This document shows positions 43,027 to 51,075 of a stretch of 64,000 bases of DNA, piece by piece. The stretch is from the NCBI RefSeq assembly GCF_030686865.1, contig NZ_JAQYUS010000003.1, positions 62,001-126,000 on the forward strand, in the 5' to 3' direction. This DNA comes from Kaistella sp. SH40-3. Its GTDB lineage: Bacteria; Bacteroidota; Bacteroidia; Flavobacteriales; Weeksellaceae. Every line of letters starts with the position of its first letter. Within the stretch, counting starts at the first letter, position 1. The position numbers were made by a program, and so were the translations under genes. Under the pieces are notes generated by a model, which worked only from the letters and a program-made list of their open reading frames with translations, ran no database searches and was not told the origin of the DNA.

Positions 43027-44607
43027 CTACATCTTGTCGCTTTCTTCTAAGTAAGCGATGAAAACAGACGGAGAAATAGTCGTTACCTTTTTGAAAACAG
43101 TAGCGAACTTGTTTTGGGAAGAGAATCCGGCATCCTCGGAAAGTACCGCAATTTTGTACTTTCGGTAAACTGGTACTTCTTTTAATTTTTTAATGATGTA
43201 ATTAACGCGCAGTTCATTAATGTAATTATTAAAATCTTTCTTCTTATAAGTGTTGATCACATAAGAGAGATATTTGGAATTCGTTTCGCAATACGTAGAA
43301 AGCGTGGATAATGAAGTCGTATTTTCTGTAAACAAATTGGACTCCTCAAATTCCTGAAGTTTTAGTAGTAATTTTTTTTCGGTCTCCGCATTCATGATCA
43401 CAGAACCATCCATTTTTGGAATTTCAGAAATCACCTTTGGAATAGTCAGTTCATCTCTTTGCAGTTGATTAATAAATTCTTTTTTGGCAATTAATCTTTG
43501 ATCCAAATCAGCCAGAATTTCTTTGAAATGCTCCTGGTTTCTCTTATGCTTTCTTTTAGAAAAAATGATATAAACCGCTCCTAAAACAATTAATATAATA
43601 GCGACTATAATAATCCAGGTTTTGTTTGAACTCTTCTTTTCTGCCAAATGACTATTTGTTTCTAAAGAAGAAAAAGATTCATTAATAAATTCATTCGATT
43701 TGGTTTCTATTTTCTCAACCACCGAATCCTGCTTTTTTTGTACCGCAACCAATTTTTCAACGTCATTGATAACTGCATAATATTTTTGCGACGTTTTATA
43801 TATTTCATTTTTAAGTTCTAAATATTGTGACTTCTCAGAAATTTTTTCAGCTAAAGACAAATATTTTTTTGCGCTTTTCAGATCTTTTTTCTCCAGATAA
43901 ACCTCAGCAAAACCATTATAAATTAGCCCAACTAAGAAATTCTCAGGATCATTGGCTGTGAATTTCAAAGCCTTCTTATAATGCGACAAAGCTTGATCCA
44001 AATCATTAAGATTAAAATAACTTAAACCCAACAACTGTTCATTATTGGCCGTAAAAAAATCCAGATTAGCTTCAGTTAATTTAAAATAGTTTTGGGATCG
44101 GTTAATATTTTCAATTGCCTTTTTAAAATTTTTCTGTTCAATATCATTATATGCTTTCTCCTGCAACATTAAACCCTTTATATTATTGGCTGCTTTTGGA
44201 TTTTCAATATTCTCACTTATTTCAAAAGCTTTTTCTAAATATTTTCTGGATGAATTATACAACTTCACCATTCGGTACTGCGTCGCCAGAAAACCGTAAA
44301 CCTTAGCCTGCCACGAATAATTGTCGGTCTGCTCAATAATCTCGCCAGATTTCAAAGCATATTCTATCGATTTTTTAACATCGCCCGACTGTTTGTATAA
44401 GGAAGCCGTAAGCATCAAACTTCTCGTTTTCAACAAAGGAGTTTTAGAAATTTTGTAGAGAGAATCTGCGACCTTGAACGCAATTTTTAAATCCTTTTGA
44501 GCAGTTTCTAAATAGGTTTTAGAATAGACTTTATTGTACGCTTCCAGATCCTGAGAAAAAGACAGAGCATAAAAAAATAAGACAAATAATAAAACAGATT
44601 TCTTCAT
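43027..44607 (-). CDS. Membrane-anchored TPR protein with AraC-type HTH domain (paralogue A)
   Basis: The 526-residue protein has a signal peptide (LLFVLFFYALSFSQ), a periplasmic helical-repeat region (about 20-300) with TPR-like units (AKVYGFLATQYRMVKLYNSSRKYLEKAFEI; ALSHYKKALKF; AEVYLEKKDLKSAKKYLSLAEKI), a single membrane segment (about 330-350, WIIIVAIILIVLGAVYIIF), a coiled coil and a C-terminal AraC-type DNA-binding domain (about 425-526: YVINTYKKKDFNNYINELRVNYII, IAVLSEDAGFSSQNKFATVFKKVTTISPSVF). This makes it a one-component regulator that can carry an external signal through the membrane to DNA. The ligand is unknown. A paralogue follows upstream. Confidence 0.85.
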   Translation of the reverse strand: MKKSVLLFVLFFYALSFSQDLEAYNKVYSKTYLETAQKDLKIAFKVADSLYKISKTPLLKTRSLMLTASLYKQSGDVKKSIEYALKSGEIIEQTDNYSWQAKVYGFLATQYRMVKLYNSSRKYLEKAFEISENIENPKAANNIKGLMLQEKAYNDIEQKNFKKAIENINRSQNYFKLTEANLDFFTANNEQLLGLSYFNLNDLDQALSHYKKALKFTANDPENFLVGLIYNGFAEVYLEKKDLKSAKKYLSLAEKISEKSQYLELKNEIYKTSQKYYAVINDVEKLVAVQKKQDSVVEKIETKSNEFINESFSSLETNSHLAEKKSSNKTWIIIVAIILIVLGAVYIIFSKRKHKRNQEHFKEILADLDQRLIAKKEFINQLQRDELTIPKVISEIPKMDGSVIMNAETEKKLLLKLQEFEESNLFTENTTSLSTLSTYCETNSKYLSYVINTYKKKDFNNYINELRVNYIIKKLKEVPVYRKYKIAVLSEDAGFSSQNKFATVFKKVTTISPSVFIAYLEESDKM

Positions 44608-45002
44608 AATATTTTTGTTGCGATTATCACCTCATCAACAAACACTTTTTAAAAATTTAAAGTTTGACACAACTTTAGTAATAGAATCTACAATTCCAAA
44701 TACTCCATTTTAGGTTTATTAATTGTCGCAGCGAAATTATAACTTTTAAAGAACAATCACCGAATATTTGTGACTATTTCATTAAAGATGATTTTTTTCA
44801 ATGAATACCGTTTTTTGAAGATAAAAACGCTCTATGATTTTATAATAAAGTCTATTGCAGAAAGGTTTAAACTCGTATTTAAATTCACTCCTTAATAATT
44901 ATAAAATTTTGACTCTCAATAATCAACTTATCATTTTCCCGAAAAGGACAAAATAATAATTTCTCAAAATCTAATTAATGAAGTCTTAAGTCTTTTGCAA
45001 AA
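44608..45002. other. 395-bp intergenic region between the two TPR-HTH genes
   Basis: AT-rich. Neither a clear -7 box in front of paralogue A nor a terminator behind paralogue B was found. No repeats or small genes were seen. Confidence 0.4.
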
Positions 45003-46622
45003 TTATACCTCATCGCTCTTTTGCAGATAAGCGATGAAAACGGACGGAGAAATAGTGGTTACTTTTTTGAAAACGGAAGAAAACTTGTTCTGAGAAGAGA
45101 ATCCGGCTTCTTCGGCAAGAACCGCAATTTTATATTTTCTGTAAAGCGGTACGTTTTTTAATTTTTCAATGATATAATTAACACGAAGTTCATTAATGTA
45201 ATTATTGAAATCTTTCTTTTTGTAAGCATTTATTGCGTAAGAAAGATATTTAGAATTCGTCTCACAAAAAGTTGAAAGGGTCGATAAAGAAATCGTATTT
45301 TCTGTAAATAAAGTCGACTCTTCAAATTCCTGTAATTTCAATAATAATTTCTTTTCGGTCTCCGCATTCATAATGACAGACGCATCTGTTTTTGAAGTTG
45401 CAGTGATTACCTTTGGAATACTTAATTCATCCCTTTGTAGTTGCTCGATAAATTGTGCTTTAACTTTTAATTTCTCATCTAAATCTGTCAGCACTTTTTG
45501 AAAATGCGCAATGTTTTTTTCATGTGTTCTTTTTGAAAAAGCAAAAAACAATACGCCTAGTAAAAATAAAACACTCCCTATAATAAGTATTATGGTTTTC
45601 GTAGTGTCTTTCTGCTTCAGTTCACTATTTTTTTCGTCAGTAATTTGCTTCAAACCAATATTCAAAGCCGTCGTACTTTTCCGATCAAGGGAATCTTTTA
45701 ATTTTTTATGTTTTGATAAAAAAATATTTGCTTCTTGCCTGCTTAGATTATGGTCAAAATAAAAATCACTTATCACATCATAAAAATGCATCTCAGCATC
45801 TTTGTCTTTTAAATCCAGCGCATTTTGTAATCCTTTTCGAAAGTAAGTTTCAGCCAGTTTTAAGTTTCCTTTACTCAATTCTAAATTGCCATATTGTTCC
45901 AAAGTGCCGAATAGATAAGTTGCTTCATACTTTTTTAACAAAGCCATTGATTGATTTAATAAATCTTCCGCTTTTTCTAATTGACCGTCTTTGATATATT
46001 GTTCAGCCAACTGAACGTAAGTAGAACTCACATTATAAAAACTGGCTTCTTCAGGTAAGTTTTTCAGCAATTCGATTTGCTGATTCAAATGACTGTAGGC
46101 AGAATCCCTTAAATTTAGTGTTCCATAAATATGCGATAGGTTTTCGTGGGCCCAAAATGTAGAAAGCAATCTTTTCTCATGATCCTCAATTTTCGCTGAT
46201 AATTCTAATTGTTTTTTAAATTCAGTGATCGAATTGTCATATAACTTCAACATTCCATAAGTGCGACCTTTGATGCGATGCACTTCTACCTGACTCATGA
46301 GATGATCTTTAAAAGTTTTTTGGCTGGCTACAACATCTAAGCATTTTAGAGCGTGAGTGTAAGCTCCTATTTCTAATAAATTTTTGGCTAAGTAAATGTT
46401 TGATTTTATAATACCTGCATCATATCTATTTATTACAGAATGATTTCTAGCAATTTCTGCATAACGGATCGATTCAACAAAATTAAATTTCCCAAAAAAT
46501 TCTTGTGACTTTTCTAAATTTAAATCAATTTCCTTATTTAAAATAGTACGCTCCGCCGTTTTGCAGAAAATTTGAGTAAAAGAAAAACAAATAATGAAAA
46601 TGATAATTAATTTTCGCCTCAT
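45003..46622 (-). CDS. Membrane-anchored TPR protein with AraC-type HTH domain (paralogue B)
   Basis: The 539-residue protein has the same order as its neighbour: signal peptide (IIFIICFSFTQIFC), TPR-like repeats (LKCLDVVASQKTF, YVQLAEQYIKDGQLEKAEDLLNQSMALL, LAETYFRKGLQNAL), a membrane segment (about 346-364, IILIIGSVLFLLGVLFFAF), coiled coil and AraC-type HTH. The last 150 residues are nearly the same as in paralogue A (for example KKDFNNYINELRVNYII and GFSSQNKF shared), while the sensor parts differ strongly. The pair therefore probably binds related DNA sites but reacts to different signals. A minus-strand TACCTTTG box lies at 46666-46673. Confidence 0.85.
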   Translation of the reverse strand: MRRKLIIIFIICFSFTQIFCKTAERTILNKEIDLNLEKSQEFFGKFNFVESIRYAEIARNHSVINRYDAGIIKSNIYLAKNLLEIGAYTHALKCLDVVASQKTFKDHLMSQVEVHRIKGRTYGMLKLYDNSITEFKKQLELSAKIEDHEKRLLSTFWAHENLSHIYGTLNLRDSAYSHLNQQIELLKNLPEEASFYNVSSTYVQLAEQYIKDGQLEKAEDLLNQSMALLKKYEATYLFGTLEQYGNLELSKGNLKLAETYFRKGLQNALDLKDKDAEMHFYDVISDFYFDHNLSRQEANIFLSKHKKLKDSLDRKSTTALNIGLKQITDEKNSELKQKDTTKTIILIIGSVLFLLGVLFFAFSKRTHEKNIAHFQKVLTDLDEKLKVKAQFIEQLQRDELSIPKVITATSKTDASVIMNAETEKKLLLKLQEFEESTLFTENTISLSTLSTFCETNSKYLSYAINAYKKKDFNNYINELRVNYIIEKLKNVPLYRKYKIAVLAEEAGFSSQNKFSSVFKKVTTISPSVFIAYLQKSDEV

Positions 46623-47025
46623 GAGTAGAATTATAGATGGTATCGCAGTGTAATAATCGATTCCACAAAGGTATAAAATTTGAACCCTTAAGAAAATGAT
46701 ATAATGGCTTTCCTCATAAACATTTCATCATTGAAGTAAATTTTGAATTTCAACACCAATTTTTAGTTCACGACAACTTTTTAATAAAAAAAATAATATC
46801 TGCGAAAAGAAAACACAATTTCGCAGATAAAAAATCAACCAATCAAATTTTTGAAAGTACAAAACTATTTATAATACATTAAGTTCTAAATCCATGTTTT
46901 ATTAATAAAAACTCCCTGTTCAAAAATCAAATAACAGGCTAACAATGATACGCGAAACATCATTTCGTTTCATTTCCCAAACCCATCAAAAATTTGTAAA
47001 TTCGCAACCTAATAAATCAACAATA
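46623..47025. other. 403-bp divergent intergenic region
   Basis: It lies between paralogue B and the transketolase gene. It holds the -7 box of paralogue B and, for the transketolase, a near match TAAATTCG at 46997-47004. No other feature was recognised. Confidence 0.45.
46666..46673 (-). promoter_or_regulatory. -7 box of TPR-HTH paralogue B
   Basis: Minus-strand TACCTTTG matches TAnnTTTG, 43 nt before the ATG at 46622. Confidence 0.5.
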
Positions 47026-47877
47026 ATGAGTAAATCTACTGAAGAGCTGAAATCTCTTACCACACAGATTAGAAGAGACATTTTAAGAATGGTTCACGCC
47101 GTTAATTCAGGACATCCAGGCGGAAGTTTGGGCTGTACCGAATACTTCACCGCCCTTTATGGGAAAGTGATGAACTACAAACTCCCTTTCACCATGGAAG
47201 GAAAAAACGAAGATCTTTTCTTTCTTTCCAACGGACACATTTCGCCCGTATTCTACTCCACTTTAGCGAGATTCGATTTTTTTCCCGTTGCAGAATTGGC
47301 AACTTTCAGAAAATTGGGAACCAGATTACAGGGACATCCAACCACGCATGATCACCTTCCAGGAATCAGAATCGCTTCAGGATCTTTGGGTCAAGGATTG
47401 TCGGTTGCGATTGGTGCCGCTTTAGGTAAAAAATTAGACGGTGATACCAGTTTGGTTTACACGCTACAAGGCGATGGCGAATTGCAGGAAGGTCAAAACT
47501 GGGAAGCATTCATGTATGCCGCTGCTAAAAAAGTAGACAACCTAATTGCAACCATCGATTACAACGGACGTCAGATCGACGGTGATACCGATGACGTTTT
47601 AGATCTTGGAGATTTACACGCAAAAATGGAAGCATTTGGTTGGACCGTTTTGAACGAGAAAAACGGAAACGATTTAGAAACCGTAATTGCGATTCTAGAA
47701 AGAGCAAAAACCGAGACCGGTAAAGGAAAACCAGTGTGTATCCTTTTGCATACCGAGATGGGACATGGTGTAGATTTTATGATGGGAACTCACGCATGGC
47801 ACGGAAAAGCGCCTAGCAACGAGCAACTGGACAACGCTTTCAAACAATTGTATTTAGAAGCGCCAGCTGATTATTAA
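47026..47877 (+). CDS. Transketolase, N-terminal (TPP-binding) subunit
   Basis: The 283-residue protein is the N-terminal half of transketolase: 'LTTQIRRDILRMVHAVNSGHPGGSLGCTEYFTALYG', 'LFFLSNGHISPVFYSTLARFDFF', 'HPTTHDHLPGIRIASGSLGQGLSVAIGAALGKKL' and the TPP motif 'QGDGELQEGQNWEAFMYAAAKKVDNLIATIDYNGRQIDG'. It works with the C-terminal subunit 240 bp downstream to move two-carbon units in the pentose phosphate pathway. An upstream in-frame ATG at 46945 exists, but the family start and the near -7 box at 46997 favour 47026. Confidence 0.93.
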   Translation: MSKSTEELKSLTTQIRRDILRMVHAVNSGHPGGSLGCTEYFTALYGKVMNYKLPFTMEGKNEDLFFLSNGHISPVFYSTLARFDFFPVAELATFRKLGTRLQGHPTTHDHLPGIRIASGSLGQGLSVAIGAALGKKLDGDTSLVYTLQGDGELQEGQNWEAFMYAAAKKVDNLIATIDYNGRQIDGDTDDVLDLGDLHAKMEAFGWTVLNEKNGNDLETVIAILERAKTETGKGKPVCILLHTEMGHGVDFMMGTHAWHGKAPSNEQLDNAFKQLYLEAPADY

Positions 47878-47881
47878 ACTC

Positions 47882-47979
47882 ATTTGGGCAGACAATTCCG
47901 TCCTCCGTTCCCGCTTTTTTAATTGCTGGCTTCGACATGCTCAGCCACCAATTAAAAAGAGCTCCACTCAGGCCGGGCT
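47882..47979 (-). repeat. Dispersed intergenic element, copy 2 (inverted)
   Basis: On the minus strand: CCCGGCCTGAGTGGAGCTCT, T-run, AATTG, a central hairpin (TGGCTGAGCAT ... CGAAGCCA), CAATT, A-run, AAGCGGGAACGGAGGACGGA and TTGTCTGCCCAAAT. It sits between the two transketolase subunit genes and matches copy 1 at 34619-34702 in its outer blocks. Confidence 0.75.
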
Positions 47980-48117
47980 GCAGATCAGTTATAATTAGAA
48001 AACTTGTTATTTAAATCCGATAGATTCGGAAAATTTAAAATTTAGAATTCAAAATTTAAAATTCCTCATGAAACCGAAAGGTTACATGACTCAGTTAAAA
48101 AACATTACAAAGTCGTC

Positions 48118-49065
48118 ATGAAATATACATACACAGAACAAAAAGATACAAGAAGCGGATTCGGCGCTGGATTAGCAGAATTGGCAGATAAAAACCCAAA
48201 TGTCGTAGCACTTTGTGCAGACCTTATCGGATCTTTGAAAATGGAGAAATTCATTGAAAAAGCACCAGAACGTTTTTTCCAGATCGGAATCGCAGAAGCC
48301 AACATGATGGGAATCGCAGCCGGTTTAACCATCAACGGAAAAATTCCTTTCACCGGAACTTTCGCCAACTTCTCTACTTCAAGAGTTTATGACCAGATTC
48401 GTCAGTCAATCGCATATTCAAACAAAAACGTAAAAATTTGTGCATCCCACGCAGGATTAACTTTGGGTGAAGATGGCGCAACACACCAGGTTTTAGAAGA
48501 CATCGGCATGATGAAAATGCTTCCTGGAATGACCGTAATCAACACTTGTGATTACAACCAAACCAAAGCAGCAACATTGGCCATCGCAGATTTCGAAGGA
48601 CCGGTTTATTTAAGATTCGGACGACCTGTTGTTCCAGTTTTCATTCCGGAAGATATGCCTTTCGTAATCGGAAAAGGAATTATGCTTCAAGAAGGAACCG
48701 ACGTAACCATCGTAGCAACCGGACATTTAGTTTGGGAATCTTTATTGGCTGCAGATGCTTTAGAGAAAGAAGGAATTTCTTGTGAAGTCATCAACATTCA
48801 CACGATCAAACCTTTAGACGAAGAAATCATCTTAAAATCGGTAGAAAAAACAGGAAGAATCGTAACAGCCGAAGAACACAATTACATCGGCGGTTTAGGA
48901 GAATCCGTTGCCGGAATGTTGTCCAGAAAAAGACCAACCATCCAGGAATTCGTAGCCGTAAATGACACTTTCGGAGAATCTGCAACCCCAGCAGAATTAA
49001 TGAAGAAATACGGAATTGATTCGGACGCGGTTATTGCAGCGGTGAAGAGAATTATGAAGAGATAA
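48118..49065 (+). CDS. Transketolase, C-terminal subunit
   Basis: The 315-residue protein carries the pyrimidine-binding and C-terminal domains: 'DTRSGFGAGLAELADKNPNVVALCADLIGSLKM', 'FQIGIAEANMMGIAAGLTINGKIPFTGTFANF' (catalytic Glu in GIAEANM), 'ICASHAGLTLGEDGATHQVLEDIGMMKMLPGM' and 'IVTAEEHNYIGGLGESVAGML'. It forms the active enzyme with the gene at 47026. The pair is split by a dispersed element but is probably still one operon, since no terminator is evident in the gap. Confidence 0.93.
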   Translation: MKYTYTEQKDTRSGFGAGLAELADKNPNVVALCADLIGSLKMEKFIEKAPERFFQIGIAEANMMGIAAGLTINGKIPFTGTFANFSTSRVYDQIRQSIAYSNKNVKICASHAGLTLGEDGATHQVLEDIGMMKMLPGMTVINTCDYNQTKAATLAIADFEGPVYLRFGRPVVPVFIPEDMPFVIGKGIMLQEGTDVTIVATGHLVWESLLAADALEKEGISCEVINIHTIKPLDEEIILKSVEKTGRIVTAEEHNYIGGLGESVAGMLSRKRPTIQEFVAVNDTFGESATPAELMKKYGIDSDAVIAAVKRIMKR

Positions 49066-49085
49066 ATTCTTTTTACATCTATTTT

Positions 49086-49117
49086 TAAAACACGTCTTTT
49101 GAGACGTGTTTTTTTTT
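49086..49117 (+). terminator. Terminator of the transketolase operon
   Basis: AACACGTCT and AGACGTGTT arms with a 4-nt loop and a long T-run, about 20 bp after the stop codon. Confidence 0.9.
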
Positions 49118-49301
49118 ACAACAAATTCAAAACTTTGACAATAAAAATAGCGAAGGTAAATAAAATAAACCAATTGGAAAACTGCAATTGAGGAGTTGTA
49201 CAGTATTTTACCTATTTTAGCATAGTGAAAAATCATCAATATTTTATAGTATTTTTATTTTTACATCATACATACAACTAAGTTTTACCAAAATCCGTCA
49301 T

Positions 49302-50136
49302 ATGAAATCATTTGTCATAATGCCATTTTCCAAAGAGTTTGATGATATTTATCAATTGGGAATTAAAGAAACTGCAAAAAATGAAAAGGTAACTGCATAT
49401 CGACTAGATGAAGAATTATTTGAAGAAGGAATGCTAGTAAAAATTTATAAGGAGATCGAAAACTCTGATTTTATAATTGCTGATTTATCAAATAAAAATG
49501 CAAATGTTTTTTTATGAACTAGGTTATGCACATGCTATTGGAAAATTAACAATTCTATTAACTCAAAACTCAGAAGATATACCATTTGATTTAAAGCATA
49601 AACGTCACATAATTTATGGAAATTCTATAAAACATCTACAAGACCAACTTAAAAAAAATATCATTTGGGCTAAAAAAGAAATTGAACAACGCAAAAATAT
49701 TCCACTTGAAGTTGAATTAAAAACTGTTGGGGTTTTAAATTCAAGTAATGAATATGCTGAAGCAGAATTAGATTTCAAAATTGACATTGAAAATATCTCA
49801 GAAAAAATTTCTACTGAAATACATGGAATTTATCTTCATTCAACCAAACAATGGAATATTTCTCAAGATGGAAAAAAATTACCAAACAGAAAGTCGGAAA
49901 TCAAACCGTTTTCCTATAAATATCAATTGAGCACTGAAAATCCTAAACTTGCAAAAAAAGGTTGGACACAATTAAATTTAAATTTAAAAAGAACATTAGC
50001 GTACGCATTTGAGGGCTCTACTATCAGGGAAAACTATACTATTAAAGGCGATTTACTTTTGGAAATTGCTACAGATAAGGGAACGTTCACTAAGAAACTT
50101 CCTTTGAATGTGTATATTGATAATTTACCTTTTTAA
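49302..50136 (+). pseudogene. TIR/nucleoside deoxyribosyltransferase-like protein gene, frameshifted at a T7 tract
   Basis: The frame from ATG 49302 reads 'KSFVIMPFSKEFDDIYQLGIKE', 'EIENSDFIIADLSNKNANVF' and then stops at 49515. The next frame goes on with 'YELGYAHAIGKLTILLTQNSEDIPFDLKHKRHIIYG', so the full pattern of this nucleotide-hydrolase-like fold (FVIMPF...ADLSNKNANVFYELGYAHAIGK) is restored if one T is dropped from a run of seven at 49507-49513. The total is 835 bp, 278 codons plus one base. The second part (about 100-277) is beta-rich, of unknown type. Related domains occur in defence proteins. The T7 tract could be an on/off switch or a read error. Confidence 0.8.
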
Positions 50137-50180
50137 TTATTACTATTTGCAACAAGATAATTCCAAATCTAAGAAAGAAT

Positions 50181-50216
50181 CCCGCGCTGCCGCACGAATC
50201 CTTTCGTGTGGCTTAT
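50181..50216 (+). repeat. Hairpin repeat R1
   Basis: CCCGCGCT precedes a 10-bp stem GCCGCACGAA / TTCGTGTGGC (one G-U pair) with loop TCCT, then TTAT. The same 36 bp occur at 50870-50905. Confidence 0.9.
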
Positions 50217-50276
50217 AGTATACAAAACTTTCAAAAGTAAATTTAGAAGTTTCAATTTTTCAAAATAAAAATTACG

Positions 50277-50284
50277 TAAATTTG
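50277..50284 (+). promoter_or_regulatory. -7 box of the toxin-antitoxin operon
   Basis: TAAATTTG, 19 nt before the ATG at 50304. The surrounding GTAAATTTGA(A/G)TTAAA is found again at 50987-51002. Confidence 0.5.
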
Positions 50285-50303
50285 AATTAAATATTTGGAC
50301 AAA

Positions 50304-50546
50304 ATGAATTTAGAAGCACGTAAAATATCACTGGTTCAGGAGTTTTTGAGAATTGATAACGAAAAGTTGATCACTGCTTTAGAAAATTTACTTTACAAAA
50401 CAAAAACTGAATTTTTTGAAGAGAATTTGAAACCAATGTCTTTGGAAGATTTTAATAAAGAAATTGACAAAGCCATGAATGATGAAGAAAACAATCGTCT
50501 TATCCCAGCAGAAGATCTAAAGAAAAAAATCCAGAAATGGAGTTAG
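50304..50546 (+). CDS. Antitoxin of a RelE/ParE-type system
   Basis: The 80-residue acidic protein has the length and layout of type II antitoxins that pair with RelE/ParE toxins: an N-terminal 'LEARKISLVQEFLRIDNEKLITALENLLYK' helical segment and 'MSLEDFNKEIDKAMNDEENNRLIPAEDLKKKIQKW', the type seen in small antitoxins next to ParE toxins of Bacteroidota. It overlaps the toxin start by 10 nt (ATG 50537). An in-frame TTG at 50295 is less likely, given the -7 box at 50277-50284. Confidence 0.8.
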   Translation: MNLEARKISLVQEFLRIDNEKLITALENLLYKTKTEFFEENLKPMSLEDFNKEIDKAMNDEENNRLIPAEDLKKKIQKWS

Positions 50547-50857
50547 AAATCTTTTGGACTCAACTTGCAGAAGACAAACTGCAAGATATTTTTGACTACT
50601 ACAAAGGTAAAGCAGGAATTAAAACTTCAAGGAAAATAATCACACAAATTGTTGACCGAACAATTGATTTAAATAAAAACCCAAGAATTGGTCCCGAAGA
50701 AGAATTGTTGAAAGACCGCTTGCAGGAATTTAGATATTTGATTTCAACAAATTACAAAATAATCTATTACATCAATTTTGAAACAAAGAGAATTGTAATT
50801 GCAAATGTTTTTGATGTAAGACAAAATCCTGAAAAAATACAGGAAACGAAATATTAA
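50537..50857 (+). CDS. RelE/ParE family toxin
   Basis: The 106-residue protein matches the RelE/ParE superfamily: 'IFWTQLAEDKLQDIFDYYKGKAGIKTSRKIITQIVDRTIDLNKNPRIGPEEELL', 'FRYLISTNYKIIYYINFETKRIVIANVFDVRQNPEKI'. The R-Y-L...Y-K-I-I-Y pattern and the 'DVRQNP' ending are typical. ParE-type proteins poison gyrase and RelE-type proteins cut mRNA; the group cannot be set from sequence alone. The module is bracketed by two hairpin repeats in the same orientation. Confidence 0.88.
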   Translation: MELEIFWTQLAEDKLQDIFDYYKGKAGIKTSRKIITQIVDRTIDLNKNPRIGPEEELLKDRLQEFRYLISTNYKIIYYINFETKRIVIANVFDVRQNPEKIQETKY

Positions 50858-50869
50858 AACCCTCTCGCT

Positions 50870-50905
50870 CCCGCGCTGCCGCACGAATCCTTTCGTGTGG
50901 CTTAT
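50870..50905 (+). repeat. Hairpin repeat R2
   Basis: Identical to R1 over CCCGCGCTGCCGCACGAATC and CTTTCGTGTGGCTTAT. It starts 13 bp after the toxin stop, so R1 and R2 flank the toxin-antitoxin pair as direct repeats. Confidence 0.9.
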
Positions 50906-51075
50906 TGAATAGAACGAAGAAACTTTCTCGAAACCAGGAAGGCTTTCGACTTTGTTATCTATTTATTTTTCTAAAATAAAAAAGATGTAAATTTGAGTTA
51001 AACAACCTGATGTGGCGGAATTGTATTTCGTGACGATGTCGCTACAACCTTGTTCCCTAAATAAATACGATACCC

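Noticed and set aside
49507-49513. Programmed ribosomal frameshift at the T7 tract
   Set aside because: The needed shift is +1 (one T skipped), while runs of this kind favour -1 slippage. No stimulating hairpin is seen. Decay, phase variation or read error are more likely.
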